Assembly: GCF_011299615.1 (NCBI RefSeq)
Contig: NZ_CP049861.1
Span: forward strand, 1,674,001 to 1,738,000
DNA: 64,000 nucleotides
From: Erysipelothrix sp. HDW6C
GTDB taxonomy: Bacteria > Bacillota_I > Bacilli_A > Erysipelotrichales > Erysipelotrichaceae
Reading direction: 5' to 3'
Shown: positions 8,501 to 18,600 of the stretch, one piece after another
Position numbering within the stretch: the stretch's first letter is position 1
Layout of the letters: each line of letters starts with the position of its first letter
Notes under the pieces: generated by a model
What the model was told of the DNA's origin: nothing
Database searches by the model: none
Seen by the model: only the letters and a program-made list of their open reading frames with translations
Position numbers and translations under genes: made by a program

Positions 8501-11500
8501 ATTGGATTCTTTGTCGTACACAAAGCGCATCACAATGCCATGTTCATCTTCCTGAGCAATGATATTTCCTGCTGCATCATAAACACGTTTTTGTATGAAT
8601 CCACGCTCGTCCGTGCTTTCTACGACGCGACCCAAGGCATCATAGCGATTGGCAGTAAAATTCCCAACCGCATTGGTTTGTTTAATGAGTTGACCGCGCT
8701 CGTCGTATTCGTAGGTAGTTGTGGCATTGTTTGCATCGGTTGTTGCAACTTTTCGACCCATAGTATCATAGGTTGTCGTCGTTGAACCCAGTGCATTCTC
8801 AGTTACAATAAGACGGTCGAGCGCATCATACGCATAGGTTTCAACCGCACCTAAAGAATCTTCTTTTTTAGCGAGGCGATTCATTGCATCATAACTGTAC
8901 ATGACGGCAAACCCGCGTTCATCTGTCTCTTTAATGAGACGATCAAACTCATCATAGACACGAGTTTGTTTGAGTCCTGACGATTCACCCACGATCAAGT
9001 TCCCTTTGGAATCATAGGACATAGTTGTGACATTGCCCAATTCATCAGTTTTTGATTTCAAACGTCCCAAGGTATCGTAAACATACGCAATTCTTAGTTT
9101 GGGTTGTGTTTCCCACCCTTCTGAAAGGAGCTCTTGGTATTCATTATACATGTAGGTTCGCTTCAAACCATTTGAGTAGGTTTGCGTCGCAATTGCATCA
9201 AAGTCTGTATACGTCATGGTTGTCTTATTACCGTTGGGACTGATGCTCTCTACTTGACGATTGCGTTCATCAAATGTACTGGATGAGATTTGATTGCCTG
9301 ATTCAATTTTCTTGATTTGATTTCCACGCGAGTCGTACTCGTATGTTACCGATTCATTCAATGGATTTGTCTCTTTTATAAGTTCATCGAAATCATTGTA
9401 TTCATAGGTGGTTTCAAATCCCAATTGATCAATACTCGCTGTTTTTCGTCCTGCAAGATCGTAGCGATATTGAACTGAAGTTCCATCTGGATACGTTGTT
9501 GCAATGATTTGATTTTGAATGTTGTAGACGTTTTGTGTCGTATTGCCAAGTGCATCTACAGACTGAATCAAGCGATTCTCAGCGTCGTATTCACGCGTAC
9601 TCTCGTGGTCTCCTGTAGTTTCACTTAAAACATTTCCAACCGCATCGTATTCGTATACAATCGGCAGAAGTGCACTTACAACCTGTTCCTTGACGTGTCC
9701 TCGTGCATCAAATACGGTTCGCAATTCAAAAGAACCAGCATCGCTAGATACAAGCTGTCCGAGTTCGTTATAATCATAGGTTGAGGTATTTCCATAAATA
9801 TCTGTGGCTTTGATGGTTTCACCCAATACATTGGTTTCAAAGGTTGAAACACGTCCGCGAACATCTGTAGCTTTTACCAAATATCCGTACTCATTGTATT
9901 CGTAGCTCTCGGACATTCCATTTTCATCCACGCGCTCAATGAGCTGTTGCTTATCATTATAGGTTAATTTTTCTTGATAACCCAGATTGTCCGTTGTTTC
10001 AACGAGACGATCAAAAGCATCATAGGCATACGTGATCTCTTTTTGGTAGTTCACTTCTTTAATGCGTTTGCCATAATCATCATAGGTTGTTGTTGTCTTT
10101 CGTCCATATGCATCGACACTGACAACACGATCAAGAGCATCGTATTCATAAACTGTAACACGACCCAGCGCATCGATTTCACGAATCATATTTCCTTTGG
10201 CATCATATTCGTATTCTGTTTGAATAACGGTGTCATTGAGAATATCTATCTGCCGTTCCGCGATTTTTTGACCCAAGACATCATAATCATATTCAAATGT
10301 GTAACCAAGGGGTGAAACGCGTGTCGCTACCTGGTTTTGATGTGTATATGTTGTTGTCGTAGTGTTGCCATTTTCATCTGTTTCCTTAACAACATTTCCG
10401 TTGCCATCATACTCAAAAGTGCGCGCGTTGCCATCAGCATCTGTTTTAGAAAGAATGCGACGTTCACCATCATAACTACTACCCAGTGTTAAACTATCTC
10501 CAATTGAAGATTCAATAACTGTCCCATTCTTTGCATAAACCATTTCTGTGAGACGGTTTAATGGATTCAGTTCACCGACCTTGTTTCCCTTTACATCATA
10601 TGTGTAGGATGTTTTCAAACCGTCCCGAGTCTCAGATATTAATCGGGATCCTTGATACTCATACTGAGTGTGTGTTTGATTAGCATCGATACTCTCAATT
10701 AAGCGACTCGTTGAATCATAGATATTGATTGATTCTCTCATAAATGGATCAATTGTCTTGGTTCGATTACCATTGGAGTCATATTCATACGAGGTTGTTT
10801 GGTCAATGAATGTTTCTGCAATGACATGATTCGAAGCATCGTATTGATATGTTTTACTTTGACCTAACGGATTCACTGTCTCAATTAGATTTCCATGGGT
10901 ATCGTATGAAAAAGTCGAAATACGTCCCAATTTGTCACGACTTTCAATCAATTGGTTGTTGCTGTCATAAGTGAATGACTCGACATTTCCCATTGCATCT
11001 TCAAGTCTTACAACATTACCGTTTTCATCATATGCATAGTTTGTAGTACCACTTTGTGTTTGGGTAGCAACGATGCGACTCCAGCCATCATAAGTGTAAT
11101 TGGTTCGATTGCCATTTCCATCAGTTTGAGAAACCTTATGGCCGTCACCATCATAAGTAAATGTTTCAAAGTGATGGGGATAATCTATGCGCACGAGTTG
11201 TGACCTGTCATCATAGGTATAAGTCGTCACATTACCCAATTCATCGGTTGTTGATTTTAAATTTCCAGCAGGTGTGTAACTGTATTTTGTCGAAGCACCA
11301 TCTGACAATTTGGATTCAACTTTTTGACCATTTGCATACGTATAGTATTTTTCAAGACCATACATATCACGCTCATATGTAACTTGGTTTGCGTCATTGT
11401 ACGTCTTGGCTTCAGAGGTTCCATCTGGATAATTTGAGCTTGTGATACGATTCTTTGCATCATAAGTAAATGTTGTTACATCACCATTAAAATCCGTGAT

Positions 11501-14500
11501 TTTAACCACGTTATTATTCGTATCGTATGCATAACTTTTCGTCTGATTGCGTGCATTGGTTTTTTGAACCAAACGATTGTTTGCATCGTATGCATAGTTT
11601 AGCGTCGTGCCGTCTTCTACGGTTTCTTGAATGAGGTTTCCTTTTGCATCGTATACTTTGATGCAGTCATCAACACCTTCATCTTCAATTCTTGTTGCAT
11701 ATCCCTTATCATCTTTATAGACGCGGGTTATATTGCCTTGATAATTGGTGACATCCGTATAATCACGGCTGTAGGTAAATGTTGAGGTTTGGCCCAATGC
11801 ATCTGTTTGTTTTGAAATCCGTCCCATTGCATCATAGGCATTCACAACAACTGTATCGTCGTGTTCACGCCCTGTATAGGAGAGCATCAGTGAATTTGCA
11901 TCGTAACGGTATGTTATTGTATATCCCATTTGATCGCTGAATGTCACAAGATTCAAGTTCGTATCGTAACCATAATTCAAGACATTTCCATCAGGATCTT
12001 TTATCGTCCCAATGAGTCCGTACTCATTCAGCGAAATAATGAATTTTCGTCCCCCTGGTGTCACGATTGCTGTGAGCTGATGATCCTTATACTCATACGT
12101 GAAAGCAGGTTCATATTGGCTTCTTTCATACGATGTAATATTCCCCACTTCATCGAATGTCATGACTTCGTAAGTCATTGGATCTATTATTTTATAACCA
12201 TAATGAATAATTTCTTTTGTTGTTTGACGGGGTGTTTCATCTTGATCATAGTAGCCGTTATCAACACGTTTTGTCTCACGACGAATTTCATAGCGTTCAA
12301 TAGTGTAATTGGAGTCAAAAGGTGTTGCATAGCCATTCCCTGATTTCTCAAATGTCAGAATACGGCCTGTTCCATCGGAAAATTCGATGTTGCCGTTTGC
12401 CAAGAAGTACAATTCTTTGTAAAGACTAAGGGTCCAATTCCTCCCAAAGAGTCCAACCTTCCCGCCAGCCATACTATTATAGTAACGTTCAAAGAGGACT
12501 TCTTTATCATAATCAATGGAGCCAGTATCTGGATTTGAGTAAACGAAGTTCCCCGTATTAAAGTTAATGGGTTCGTATCCATATACACAATGTTGATTGC
12601 GTCCCAAAAGATTGTTATCAATCATACGCTTATCGTTTTCACTCAATGCGGCAGGTTGATAGACTTTATCTTTATTTTTTAAGGGGTTACGAATGAAAAG
12701 AACGTTTCCTTCAACAAGCAGATCATCATCCATATTGTTATCTTGCATGAAAAGCGTCTTATTTGTGATACCATAAAACGCCAACAATCGTGGTAAACGA
12801 TCATAGGCAGTGACCTTATACAAGATAAACTCATCGCTTTGCTTCCATGCCGATGTCGTCCCATTGTGACTGCTTTGATAGGAAACTTTGTACAATGAAT
12901 TCATTTTTAAGTTTGTATTATAAAGTAAGTTTGGCATTTGATAGTTACTGGTCAAACGGTAATAGGTTTGCGTATCCGCCAATGTATCATAGCCCAATTC
13001 TTGGGAATACTGAGGGAAACGGCGGTATCCATCAATGGCAAGTGTATTTCCTGTATAAATACTTTGATTGGATTTGTCCTTGACATCAACTTTGATGGCA
13101 GACCCCGGTCTACTTATCCCATCAAATCCCAACGAACTAAACTGAACTACGTTATTTTTGCGACTGTTGACCGTAAAAGGACGCAAGCTTAACGTCGTTT
13201 TATCAAGACTTAAATTATCATCGACGGGTTCTTGCTTGACTGTCGTGATTTCGATATAAGGACGATCATTAGGATAGATGTTGCTGACGTGATTTGGAAA
13301 GTAATGTGCAGCTTCCAAAAATGTCCCATCGGGTTTGCTTTCACCTTTTATGAGAATGCCATGGTGTGTGCCACTGTTTTCCCAGGATTGCATGATATCG
13401 GTAATATCAAAGTTTAATGTGCCATAATATCCCGTAGCCGTTTGAGATGCTCCCATGGGTGTCGCGATCGCACTGTTATCAAGGTATGTCTGAAGATTGT
13501 CATAGGTAATATTAAATGGATCTGAGACGTCAAAATTCTTGCTTGGATCCATCATATAGGTACGATAAACAGCACCCTCACCATCATTTGCATTTGGATG
13601 TGTATTGTAATACATAACAAGTTTCGCATCACTGACAGTTCTATTTTGACCAATGATTGGTGCTAAACTTTGGCCATTGTAAAAACTAATGATTCCCCAG
13701 TTATTGCGACTCTCACAGATGTCCATACCAGTACAAAATATGTAACCATCATTGTAATCACCATTACCAATAACTACATTATCTGTTGAGACACTACCGC
13801 CTGGGTTATAACTGTTGCTCTTGAAATTTGCGCCACTTCGTACACCAAATAACGAAACAGTTGATGAATCAAAACCTCGTGTTACATCACTCTCTAAATC
13901 AACATCAAAAGGTGTGTCTGGTTTTAAAGCTTTGGTCGCTTTGATAGAAACACCGTATCCTGTTTCAAGGGTGTGTAATTCCAAGTCAGGATTCATTGCA
14001 AGATTATCGAATGCATCACCTCGCAAACGGAAATTGAGACTACCGACCTCTTTACCTTCCGCCACCAATAGGATGGAAGTCCCCATCTCACTTAATTTTG
14101 GCGTAATACCTTCGGCTGTTTGAAAGGGAATGATTTCTGATGTCGATAGTGTTTTGTTTCCACTGAAACCACGTGTTGTAGGTGTCAGGGAATTAAACTG
14201 TTTCACATCAAAAGTGACCAGTTTACGATTATTGTCTGAGAGTGCCACCACAGACTCACTCATCGTTACAGCGCGCTCATTTGTGGTACTAATCTGAGAA
14301 TTCCCTGAGCGGTCCAGTCCCACAAATTCAAGTTTAATATCTTGCCATTCGCCATCCACCAACTCGTGAACTGGATCCATAAATATCAGATTCTTTTCCT
14401 CATCATCGCGTACAAAAACCTTAATGTTCTCTTCGCGTCTTGATACATCCTCACGAAAGCCTGCTAAAGTTAAAGATTCATAATCATCTTTTTCTACTGT

Positions 14501-14716
14501 TCGAACTTCGGGCTCTTGTGCATTTGCTGTTGAAACCTTTTGATCCTCGGTCTCCTTTTCACTGGGACGGTTAATATCTTGTTGATAGTAAGGTCCTTTA
14601 TCATCCGCATAAATATTTAAAGATTCATGGGGATTTAATTGAATGAGTGTTATCGCAATCATTAATGTAACAATTGATAACAGCGTTCTTTTCATTTTAT
14701 TCTTAATTGTATTCAT
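5549..14716 (-). CDS. WapA/Rhs-like giant secreted polymorphic toxin with DUF6883-like tip
   Basis: A 3055-residue exported contact toxin. An N-terminal signal peptide (about 1-38, MKRTLLSIVTLMIAITL) follows the ATG at 14716 with a GGAGG site. A DNRLRE-like beta domain lies at about 290-490. The entry to the Rhs shell (YEPINFNTGNF, DUF6531-like) is near 710. YD repeats run from about 850 to 2540, and the Rhs core (ARYYDTEVGTFLSQD) is near 2570-2600. After about 2680 the sequence is tip-specific, with a hydrophobic pretoxin part. The last 100 residues (KFSEYALDPNN and SGWMLNPDGSIRLLTPF) resemble DUF6883. The YD repeats are known to form a shell that encloses the toxin. No LPXTG motif is present. 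It overlaps the upstream gene by 14 bp and is followed by its putative immunity gene. Confidence 0.92.
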   Translation of the reverse strand: MNTIKNKMKRTLLSIVTLMIAITLIQLNPHESLNIYADDKGPYYQQDINRPSEKETEDQKVSTANAQEPEVRTVEKDDYESLTLAGFREDVSRREENIKVFVRDDEEKNLIFMDPVHELVDGEWQDIKLEFVGLDRSGNSQISTTNERAVTMSESVVALSDNNRKLVTFDVKQFNSLTPTTRGFSGNKTLSTSEIIPFQTAEGITPKLSEMGTSILLVAEGKEVGSLNFRLRGDAFDNLAMNPDLELHTLETGYGVSIKATKALKPDTPFDVDLESDVTRGFDSSTVSLFGVRSGANFKSNSYNPGGSVSTDNVVIGNGDYNDGYIFCTGMDICESRNNWGIISFYNGQSLAPIIGQNRTVSDAKLVMYYNTHPNANDGEGAVYRTYMMDPSKNFDVSDPFNITYDNLQTYLDNSAIATPMGASQTATGYYGTLNFDITDIMQSWENSGTHHGILIKGESKPDGTFLEAAHYFPNHVSNIYPNDRPYIEITTVKQEPVDDNLSLDKTTLSLRPFTVNSRKNNVVQFSSLGFDGISRPGSAIKVDVKDKSNQSIYTGNTLAIDGYRRFPQYSQELGYDTLADTQTYYRLTSNYQMPNLLYNTNLKMNSLYKVSYQSSHNGTTSAWKQSDEFILYKVTAYDRLPRLLAFYGITNKTLFMQDNNMDDDLLVEGNVLFIRNPLKNKDKVYQPAALSENDKRMIDNNLLGRNQHCVYGYEPINFNTGNFVYSNPDTGSIDYDKEVLFERYYNSMAGGKVGLFGRNWTLSLYKELYFLANGNIEFSDGTGRILTFEKSGNGYATPFDSNYTIERYEIRRETKRVDNGYYDQDETPRQTTKEIIHYGYKIIDPMTYEVMTFDEVGNITSYERSQYEPAFTYEYKDHQLTAIVTPGGRKFIISLNEYGLIGTIKDPDGNVLNYGYDTNLNLVTFSDQMGYTITYRYDANSLMLSYTGREHDDTVVVNAYDAMGRISKQTDALGQTSTFTYSRDYTDVTNYQGNITRVYKDDKGYATRIEDEGVDDCIKVYDAKGNLIQETVEDGTTLNYAYDANNRLVQKTNARNQTKSYAYDTNNNVVKITDFNGDVTTFTYDAKNRITSSNYPDGTSEAKTYNDANQVTYERDMYGLEKYYTYANGQKVESKLSDGASTKYSYTPAGNLKSTTDELGNVTTYTYDDRSQLVRIDYPHHFETFTYDGDGHKVSQTDGNGNRTNYTYDGWSRIVATQTQSGTTNYAYDENGNVVRLEDAMGNVESFTYDSNNQLIESRDKLGRISTFSYDTHGNLIETVNPLGQSKTYQYDASNHVIAETFIDQTTSYEYDSNGNRTKTIDPFMRESINIYDSTSRLIESIDANQTHTQYEYQGSRLISETRDGLKTSYTYDVKGNKVGELNPLNRLTEMVYAKNGTVIESSIGDSLTLGSSYDGERRILSKTDADGNARTFEYDGNGNVVKETDENGNTTTTTYTHQNQVATRVSPLGYTFEYDYDVLGQKIAERQIDILNDTVIQTEYEYDAKGNMIREIDALGRVTVYEYDALDRVVSVDAYGRKTTTTYDDYGKRIKEVNYQKEITYAYDAFDRLVETTDNLGYQEKLTYNDKQQLIERVDENGMSESYEYNEYGYLVKATDVRGRVSTFETNVLGETIKATDIYGNTSTYDYNELGQLVSSDAGSFELRTVFDARGHVKEQVVSALLPIVYEYDAVGNVLSETTGDHESTREYDAENRLIQSVDALGNTTQNVYNIQNQIIATTYPDGTSVQYRYDLAGRKTASIDQLGFETTYEYNDFDELIKETNPLNESVTYEYDSRGNQIKKIESGNQISSSTFDERNRQVESISPNGNKTTMTYTDFDAIATQTYSNGLKRTYMYNEYQELLSEGWETQPKLRIAYVYDTLGRLKSKTDELGNVTTMSYDSKGNLIVGESSGLKQTRVYDEFDRLIKETDERGFAVMYSYDAMNRLAKKEDSLGAVETYAYDALDRLIVTENALGSTTTTYDTMGRKVATTDANNATTTYEYDERGQLIKQTNAVGNFTANRYDALGRVVESTDERGFIQKRVYDAAGNIIAQEDEHGIVMRFVYDKESNLIETRYKDERVERRNYDAMNNLVSITNVDGSKDTSTYDVYGNITNESINGRKTEFAYNERNQLIKKTTDDAVISYTYDNWGQMQSASNADGTVLIKYNNTQDIIETQDSNDKRVQYTYDIKGRQTSIVYPNGKRVNYTYDAYDRLITVTDGKETTTYAYDALGNPILETSNNLKTQRTFDALGNLETQVVTQNGKILSELRYERDARSNVTVETLINEGETTKKTYSYDALNQIVEERVVTKGIESQTKLTYDFRGNRLTETKVENGKSSVTRYNHNQKQQLVSVVDESGTINLRYDDYGNVIEKRYSNGLVESYDFTSSNQLKSLTDNYGREVTYTYDASGERIGRKESIPYNYLLLRPESEVSEEIETYDIDSILDTAIAATLEATENSYYCTITDRDTTKRIVDETYVNDRTKEHTQVLNTYRGESSVEDYTYGITRLKTDTDTDTSYNIINGKFDIIGSVSANDVKWNTYALGGATLSKTTPRFGYSSENHDGSLQYLRARYYDTEVGTFLSQDTYRGSQFEGLSQNRYIYTENNSVNSTDPSGNFFKLPVLNIKDKKNKATTTNGITGAMGVAGKIVETASSNNISFSEATKMVSKLLKSISNSDDGSVKKFRKGITKFQIESLAAQITAKEREWRVQGRNDVEIARLRVELIRKYCDTFNLNMTSVTESKAFQDRLNDFAGLPRQPDKLSFWDFISIASSSIVDGYKDWSAENARLNWEHYGKYGFQNPLPIININPLKILEFAITAPFKIGYNIASGVYHLALGINEAFHGNWGRAGKYVLKGVIDLSGAVSDVILLATLVPSGGTTTMLATGLYLSIVQSAAGIVSFTINLDEGNYQGAVEDVGNIVAGALKASVFNKLVGIGQGTVSPKVEVDARKFSEYALDPNNSNGKSEIFKSYGYDQSNATELAELYQSQASRKLSASDYVIGKVDQYGQRITIDITIGTGTNTTIIKSGWMLNPDGSIRLLTPFAGFSN
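6699..7954. repeat. Direct repeat of the Rhs core, copy 2
   Basis: This is the counterpart of 1035-2290 inside the full-length rhs gene. It is colinear at an offset of 5664 and encodes the final YD repeats and the Rhs core. Confidence 0.85.
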
Positions 14717-15212
14717 AGGTTTCCTCCAGGATTTCGATTGATTTCAATGTTTCACGCAACGCTTCATACTTCGCACGAATCTCATCAATATTTTCTAGTT
14801 CCATTGCATCCGCAATATCGTTAAGGATATCACCCACCGCATCGTAGTGTTCTGAGAGACTGCGATATCCATCCATTCCAGGAATCGTTTCCGTTCCCAC
14901 ATAGGTCAGACTTCGATAAACCATCGATTCATCTTTGAACTCGAGTGCGAATGTGCGCAGTTGTTGTGCAACATCTTCATCACAATCGATAAGGTATTGA
15001 CCTGTACTCGGAAGTTTAAAATAATCTAACAATCGAAATTTAAGTTTGAAAGAGCGGTTCAAAGATGCACTCGCGTGATTTTTGAATGTAATCGCACTCC
15101 CTGTTTCTTTCTGTGTGTTGCACGCTTTAAGGAAAAACAAAAGCAATAAAGCGATCAGTATTACTAAAAATGTCACAATTTTTCGTTTGTGTTCACGTAT
15201 CCATTCTTTCAT
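14703..15212 (-). CDS. Membrane-anchored or lipoprotein gene upstream of rhs
   Basis: A 169-residue protein. I start it at the ATG at 15212, which has GAGGAG upstream; the longer frame to 15308 would read through a leader hairpin. A positively charged N terminus and one hydrophobic stretch (about 10-29) end in LKACNTQ, which could be a weak lipobox or a simple membrane anchor. The rest is charged and helical, with no family recognised. Its stop overlaps the Rhs start by 14 bp, so the two are translationally coupled. It could assist export or surface retention of the Rhs protein, but that is inferred from position alone. Confidence 0.75.
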   Translation of the reverse strand: MKEWIREHKRKIVTFLVILIALLLLFFLKACNTQKETGSAITFKNHASASLNRSFKLKFRLLDYFKLPSTGQYLIDCDEDVAQQLRTFALEFKDESMVYRSLTYVGTETIPGMDGYRSLSEHYDAVGDILNDIADAMELENIDEIRAKYEALRETLKSIEILEETYEYN

Positions 15213-15238
15213 TAATATTCTTCTCCTCAATATAAAAA

Positions 15239-15280
15239 CGTGATTGCAAAAAACCAGATGGTCTGGTTCTGCAATCACGT
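15239..15280 (-). promoter_or_regulatory. Terminator-like attenuator hairpin in the rhs operon leader
   Basis: On the minus strand CGTGATTGCA pairs with TGCAATCACG around an inner ACCAGA/TCTGGT hairpin. The outer stem is followed at once by TTTTTATAT, then the ribosome binding site of the 15212 gene. A TATAAT box lies upstream at 15332-15337. The hairpin therefore sits inside the transcribed leader and would stop most transcripts unless it is remodelled. No gene ends upstream that would need a terminator here. Confidence 0.65.
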
Positions 15281-15585
15281 ATGCTTTTCCCTCATATATT
15301 TTACACATTCTATCACGTGCATATCACATTCATTATAATGTTTGCTTTGGGTTAAGTAAAGGATAAATCGTCAATTCTTCATGACATTCAATAAATAATT
15401 TTATAATTGTTATATATTTTGTTTATAACGTTATAAAACGGCAAGAATTAAGCCGGAAGAATGGTTATAAGAGCATATCGATTCAAACATCATTTCTTTG
15501 ACAGGCGCATTCAAATTTCTGATTTATTATATTTGTGAAGATTTGATGTGCGTCCATTACATAAAACAAACATTTGATAACAAAC

Positions 15586-15616
15586 TTGACAAATCTAACA
15601 TTGGAATTGGTATGGT
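15586..15616 (+). promoter_or_regulatory. Probable promoter of the LPXTG protein gene
   Basis: TTGACA at 15586-15591 and TATGGT at 15611-15616 are 19 bp apart, with a TG extension before the -10. The spacing is long but the -35 is perfect. Transcription would start about 60 bp before the ATG at 15677. The rest of the 15281-15585 gap is AT-rich and shows nothing else I can name. Confidence 0.45.
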
Positions 15617-15676
15617 GGGCTTGATATGGCGATGCCAAAAATAATTGTGGGTATCAATTTATCCAAAGGAGGAACT

Positions 15677-18600
15677 ATGAGAAAGAGTATATTTAAATAT
15701 GTGTCATTAACCTTATGTCTATTCTTAATCACAACGTCACTTCGCGTTTTTGCTGATACAGAAACTGAAGTCCCAAGTGAAGCAATCCAAGAAACTAACA
15801 TTGAAGACACAGAATCCGTTACAGATGAGGATCACAGTGAAGCTGTGACTAAAAACACGGAACATGAAACTGAATCTGCACCTGTTGAAAAAGAGCAAGA
15901 ACCTATCGGGGTAATGGGCTCATCGGGTGGTGCTATAACCCCCTTCCAGGCAAGCATTCATGTTGAAGCAACCAGCGATACATTGGAAGTTGGACAAGTT
16001 GCTGAATACCGTATTTTCTTTACCCTGCCAGGAAGCGCAGATTCGTATAAGAATGTTCGGTTGATTCTCAATTTGCCAAACGCTCTCAATGATACAAGTA
16101 TTCGTTTTGACCAAAATCTTAAAGAACTTGAAGTTCGTGGTATCGTTCCAATTTATGATGCTGTGAACCACACACTCACTTACGACTTTAACGAGATCGA
16201 AGGTGGTTTCGAGTCTAGCATCACACTTAAAATCTTAACGGAAAATGGGTATCCATTGAACGGTGAAGCATTGACATTGGAAGCGAAAGTAACGGGTGAT
16301 AATCTTCTAGACGTTGAATCATCCGCAACAACCACATTGGTTGCAAATTATAACGCATCATTGTCCAATAAGTTTAATGGTATTTTAGATGAAGATGGGG
16401 TCTTGGTTGCTCGTGAAAGCATACGCTACCTTGATACTGCGCAGTATGGTATTGGTCTAAGCGTAAACCGCTATACTGCAGGATCACTCGCGCTGCAAGC
16501 AAACTCTGATTTAAAAATTTCTTACACATTGCCAGAAGGTTTACAGTATATCAGCGATACATCCGGTGTAACGCCAGTTGTAAACGGAAAAACCTATACA
16601 TGGACTTTCCCAGCAAACACAAATCAGTCTGAGGAATACTATGTATCCATTAATTTCACACTTGACGTAAAGGTTGATGGTGACTTCGTCAATTTCTCAT
16701 ACGTCAATAACGAAGCTGTTGCTTCAATTACGTTTGTGGATGGTCACACCCAATCATTTACAGCGATTGCTAAGACAATGGTTTCACCCAACTATGAATT
16801 TACACCACCACCATTGATCGGCGAAACAGCCCTTACATCCGTATTTAGTGGGCCCAAAGATGGACTTGGTGGATTGGGTTGGATTGCCAACGACGACCCT
16901 TCTGTCTATGATGGTGCGAACTTGGGATGGCGATTCTATCTAACATCGATTGGCGCCACAAACCCTGAATACGGGCTCAATTCGTATGATGTATTCTTTA
17001 TGCCCGATGAAAACATCAATATTACACGTATGTATAGTGGTGATTTTGTTTCCAGAGCGGCTAATGAGTATCCAATGGCACCCTTGGAACCTGGGCAATC
17101 TGTACAATATTCCATTAGCATAAAATATGTTGGTGAGGATACATGGACTCAGGGACTCGATTCCGTTGCTGTGAGCCGCTTCTATACTGCGGAAGAATTG
17201 GGTATTGATCCATCACGCAAAGTGGAAGTCCTTTGGATGCATTTCCATGATAATGAAGAAGCAATCTTTGTTGATAATGTTGAATACACAACATGGCAAA
17301 ATATTCTTCCAGGGATTACATCGACAAACCTTAGATTCTATACATCGGTCGATGAAGGATACATTGGTTCAATTGAATCAAAATCTGCAATGGCTTATGC
17401 AGGATGGGATTCCGAGGGCTATCTTGTTACGGGACAATCAGACAATGTTCCTGCAGATGTGCGAGCAAGCTCCTATCGTGAAATTGGCGCGGGTGTGGAA
17501 TCACGCTTGAGTCCAAAAACTGCACAAGTTATTCGTGCACCGGAAGGTAAATCACGGTATGTTCGTTCAAATATATCGTTAGCAAATACCACTTCAAATC
17601 TCATTAAATCGGGTTCAAATACATTACGTATGGACATCATCAATGATATTTCCTCGATCAAACGTATCGGCGGCCCCCTCACTTCTTATGCATTAATCGG
17701 TGAAGGGATTGTATTGAATGATGTGAGTGCAGCTACGGGTGGTACTGTAAGTGTCCTCGACACAAACTATCAAGGTTCAGGAAAGACCTTAATCAAACTT
17801 GAATATACCGTAGACAGTCTTCACCCGAATTCCTATACGCGTATCGAAATCCCTGTAACTGTAAGTGAAAACGCACCTTTCAAGATTGATTTACAACTGA
17901 TTGGTTATCTTGCTGAAGACTTTGAAGTTGCTGATACAAGCAACGCAAATGGTACCTTTACATTAAAGAAAGAGGATACCTACCACTTCAACGGCAACGA
18001 GCCTAGCAATGATTTTGTTTATGTAACCGATAATAGCTATACCTATACTTCAGCCTATGAATATTTTGCATCCGCAAACATCAAAGGTTTACCAAGTATT
18101 GAGGTCTATGAAAACGGTAGTGCAACAATGACACTGTCCGTTCATAACAACAAAACAAATCCAATGAAGTCTCTTGTGTTAATTGGAGTGTTGCCAACAC
18201 GCGAAGACACCTTCGTCCTGAATGATGATGCTCGCCAATCGAAGTTCGATATGAATCTTACAGGACCAATAGTGTTACCTGAGGCATATGCAAATGCATT
18301 TGATGTCTATTACAGCACATCCAAAGAACCGCTCGTAAATGGCATCCTTGATGCGAATATCGGATCTATTCAAAATGGTATTCCTCCACTCTCACTCGTT
18401 GATGATCAAACATGGCTTAACGAAAATGAAGTGAGTGACTTTGCAAGCATCCGTTCTTATAAAATTGTAATGAAAACAGGCAGTGCAAGTATTCTTGAAT
18501 CTGTAATATCGTTTGAAGTGCCCCTTCAAGTGGATCAAACAAACCTTACCGGTCTTGAATCCATTGACAACCGAATTGCTTACGCATCGTATGCAGTTGC

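Noticed and set aside
8249-8785. Plus-strand open frames inside the rhs gene
   Set aside because: They run antisense to YD repeats, have no ribosome site, and reflect the codon pattern of the repeats.
7950-11900. Regularly spaced repeats resembling a CRISPR array
   Set aside because: These are tandem YD coding repeats in frame within a 3055-residue protein; units vary and there are no unique spacers.
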